NCBI RefSeq assembly: GCF_013035425.1
Contig: NZ_WQHX01000003.1
Span: 199,001-263,000 of the forward strand
Direction of reading: 5' to 3'
Source: Ruegeria arenilitoris
Lineage (GTDB): Bacteria; Pseudomonadota; Alphaproteobacteria; Rhodobacterales; Rhodobacteraceae
Length of the DNA stretch: 64,000 bases
Each line of letters begins with the position of its first letter. Positions within the stretch are counted from its first letter, which is position 1. The notes under the pieces are model-generated. The model was not told the origin of the DNA, did no database searches, and was given only the letters and a program-made list of their open reading frames with translations. Positions 62,572 to 64,000 of this stretch are shown piece after piece. The position numbers were made by a program, and so were the translations under genes.

Positions 62572-63239
62572 GCCACGCGCTCGGCGACGTGATTTAGGTG
62601 GCCTGTCTTAACCCAAACGCGCGCCCCTTCTGCACCTGTGGTCGCCTCGAAACTCGCCCCGACGGGCAGGCGCAACCAATCCCAGCGGGACAGGGTATCG
62701 CCACCCTCGTTCAGGCTTCCATCGATCACAAAAATCTCGAGCCCGCCAGAGGCATCAAGCGTGCGTACCGTACCAGCATCCCAGTGTTCCATTGCAACAG
62801 TTTCACGCACATCTGTGTGAAGGGGTAACTTGGAAACACCTTCTTCCGTTTCAATCCAGCCCGCATTACCGGTGTCGATCTGCACCTGAGTACGGTCGGT
62901 CGGATCGAATTGGTGGAGTTTTACCAAGATCGTCGCGCCGTCCTGTGCTGCGGGTGTATGAGACGAAGTCGGCGGGTTCCGCACGTAGGAGCCAGCCGGA
63001 AAATCTCCGTCCTCGTCCTGAAAGGTGCCGTCAAGCACCAAGTATTCTTCGCCTCCGTCGTGCGTATGGGCAGAGAAGGCGCTGCCTGGCGCGAAACGGA
63101 CTATGGTGGTAGCGCGAGCGACTTCCTCTCCAATCCGGTCAAGCATTTTGCGCTCAACTCCGGGCATAGGGGAAGCAACCCATTCGTTCTCGTTGAAGCG
63201 CACAAGGGTACGTTTGTTGAAGTCAGCATTCACGCGCAT
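62568..63239 (-). CDS. ChrR-like double cupin protein
   Basis: This 223-residue protein has a cupin with HTHDGGEEYLVLDGTFQDED, where two His and a Glu fit metal binding, and a second cupin-like half later (LEIFVIDGSLNEGGD). It resembles the cupin domain of the anti-sigma factor ChrR but lacks the N-terminal zinc anti-sigma domain. It is the first gene of the operon. Confidence 0.85.
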   Translation of the reverse strand: MRVNADFNKRTLVRFNENEWVASPMPGVERKMLDRIGEEVARATTIVRFAPGSAFSAHTHDGGEEYLVLDGTFQDEDGDFPAGSYVRNPPTSSHTPAAQDGATILVKLHQFDPTDRTQVQIDTGNAGWIETEEGVSKLPLHTDVRETVAMEHWDAGTVRTLDASGGLEIFVIDGSLNEGGDTLSRWDWLRLPVGASFEATTGAEGARVWVKTGHLNHVAERVA

Positions 63240-63286
63240 GGTTTGGTCTCCTTTTAGTGTCGCTGTGTACGAGCAGTTTGGTTTTG

Positions 63287-63306
63287 CTTACCAACTGATA
63301 GGTAAG
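63287..63306. promoter_or_regulatory. Candidate TetR operator upstream of the cupin operon
   Basis: CTTACC (63287-63292) and GGTAAG (63301-63306) are an inverted repeat with 8 bases between, centred about 57 bp upstream of the cupin gene start (63239). The operon encodes a TetR regulator, and the form suits TetR-family operators, so autoregulation is likely. Confidence 0.5.
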
Positions 63307-63480
63307 TTGTTTGTATACGTCGCCATTGCAACAGGGATCGCGCGTTCGTGAAGCTTTGATTAAAATCCAACGACTGGCAGGTTGTTGCGCAAAGCGGTCA
63401 TTGAAGAAGTTTTACGGTTGGCATCATCGAGTCCAAAGCGGATATGACCCGTTGTCTTCCTTCCTCGCAGTTTCTACGGT

Positions 63481-64000
63481 TCAATTTCGGGATGACGTGA
63501 CGGGCAGGCGTTGTCGTACCAACTCGACAAACCATTTGACGCCCTGCGCTAACGCATCGTCGTTGAAGTCGTACTCGGGGTTGTGCAAGGGGGCGCTATC
63601 CCCGTTTCCAATATTGACAAACGCGCCTGGAGCTATCCGCAAAGCCCAGGCAAAATCCTCGGAGGCTCCCATTCGTGGGGCATCCGGGTTTGTTTTAGCG
63701 GAACCGAATACCGCTTCTGCAGCTTTCAAGGCATGCTCAGTCGCACGATCGTCGTTAACTAAGGGGATGAACACACGGTCGTACTTGATCTCAACAGAGC
63801 AGCCATGAGCATTAGCAATTCCTTCAGCGATGCGGCTCATGGTTTCTTCTATCCGCAAACTGACATTGTCATCGAAATGCCGGCAATCGCCTTCGACGAT
63901 GGCTTCACTGGCGATAGCGTTCTTGATATTGTCACCCTGTATCGACGTCACTGAAACTACAGCAAGTTCAGCAGGATCAATCGCCCGAGCTACGATTGTC
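63481..64000 (-). CDS. M20-family amidohydrolase/peptidase, 5' part outside window
   Basis: About 173 residues are visible, running off the right edge. VVSVTSIQGDNIKNAIASEA, VEGDCRHFDDNV, MGASEDFAWAL and NIGNGDSAPLHNPEYDFNDD match the dimerisation domain and C-terminus of the hippurate hydrolase/IAA-amino-acid hydrolase branch. These enzymes cleave N-acyl amino acids using a two-metal site; the last metal ligand is the His in LHNPEYDF. The gap 63240-63480 before the cupin operon shows only the operator candidate. Confidence 0.9.
   Translation of the reverse strand, partial: TIVARAIDPAELAVVSVTSIQGDNIKNAIASEAIVEGDCRHFDDNVSLRIEETMSRIAEGIANAHGCSVEIKYDRVFIPLVNDDRATEHALKAAEAVFGSAKTNPDAPRMGASEDFAWALRIAPGAFVNIGNGDSAPLHNPEYDFNDDALAQGVKWFVELVRQRLPVTSSRN

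Overview
The window reads as a chromosomal piece of an alphaproteobacterium of the order Rhodobacterales (Roseobacter group). This is inferred from gene content and order: the rplO-secY-adk-rpsM-rpsK-rpoA-rplQ block, an AapJQMP general amino-acid transporter, an ATP12-type F1-ATPase chaperone, and an rpmH-rnpA-yidD-ttcA / yidC-MOSC-engB-argB block. No database search was possible, so genus is not assigned.

Core region, 1-31.4 kb. A RidA-family fragment and a DUF1127 gene precede the end of the spc operon and the rpoA operon. Then come a DUF3300/DUF2950 pair, a DegP-like periplasmic protease, a run of closely packed housekeeping genes (rarA, an RluC-type pseudouridine synthase, a HAD phosphatase, ATP12) and aapJQMP. 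From 18.6 to 27.5 kb almost everything is on the minus strand, from rpmH downstream to a SixA-type phosphatase, with several 4-nt stop/start overlaps. A TVP38-like membrane protein, a pyridine nucleotide-disulfide oxidoreductase and an orphan histidine kinase follow on the plus strand up to tRNA-Arg(ACG).

Genomic island, about 31.5-57.7 kb. The last 16 bp of the tRNA-Arg gene (31494-31509) recur as a direct repeat at 57695-57710. They enclose about 26 kb of accessory DNA with long non-coding stretches, an IS5-type element, a small serine recombinase, deletion scars and dispersed short repeats. No tyrosine integrase is visible. The cargo falls into modules: small secreted or membrane proteins next to the tRNA; an exported esterase, a D-aminoacylase-like amidohydrolase and an orphan membrane-fusion protein; three co-oriented genes (39.96-44.34 kb) whose products each carry a PD-(D/E)XK-like nuclease signature; a YtcJ-like amidohydrolase with a DUF3299 protein; a periplasmic amino-acid-binding protein; outer-membrane barrel proteins; and a sulfatase preceded by a ribbon-helix-helix-like protein and divergent from an AraC regulator.

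The most unusual part is the nuclease trio. The first gene encodes a 777-residue protein combining hydrophobic glycine/alanine-rich segments with a central D-x6-E-I-Q-V-K nuclease core. A decayed copy of its first codons lies before the second gene. Copies of a 16-bp palindrome, GTGAACT-NN-AGTTCAC, sit in the non-coding DNA around these genes and near the right end of the island. I read this as a candidate uncharacterised defence or DNA-processing locus; that is inference.

Right flank, 57.7-64 kb. A decayed large serine recombinase with its DUF2924 partner, a decayed IS6-type transposase and two small reading frames are followed by an intact cupin / flavin amine oxidase / TetR operon with a candidate operator, and by an M20-type peptidase that runs off the window.
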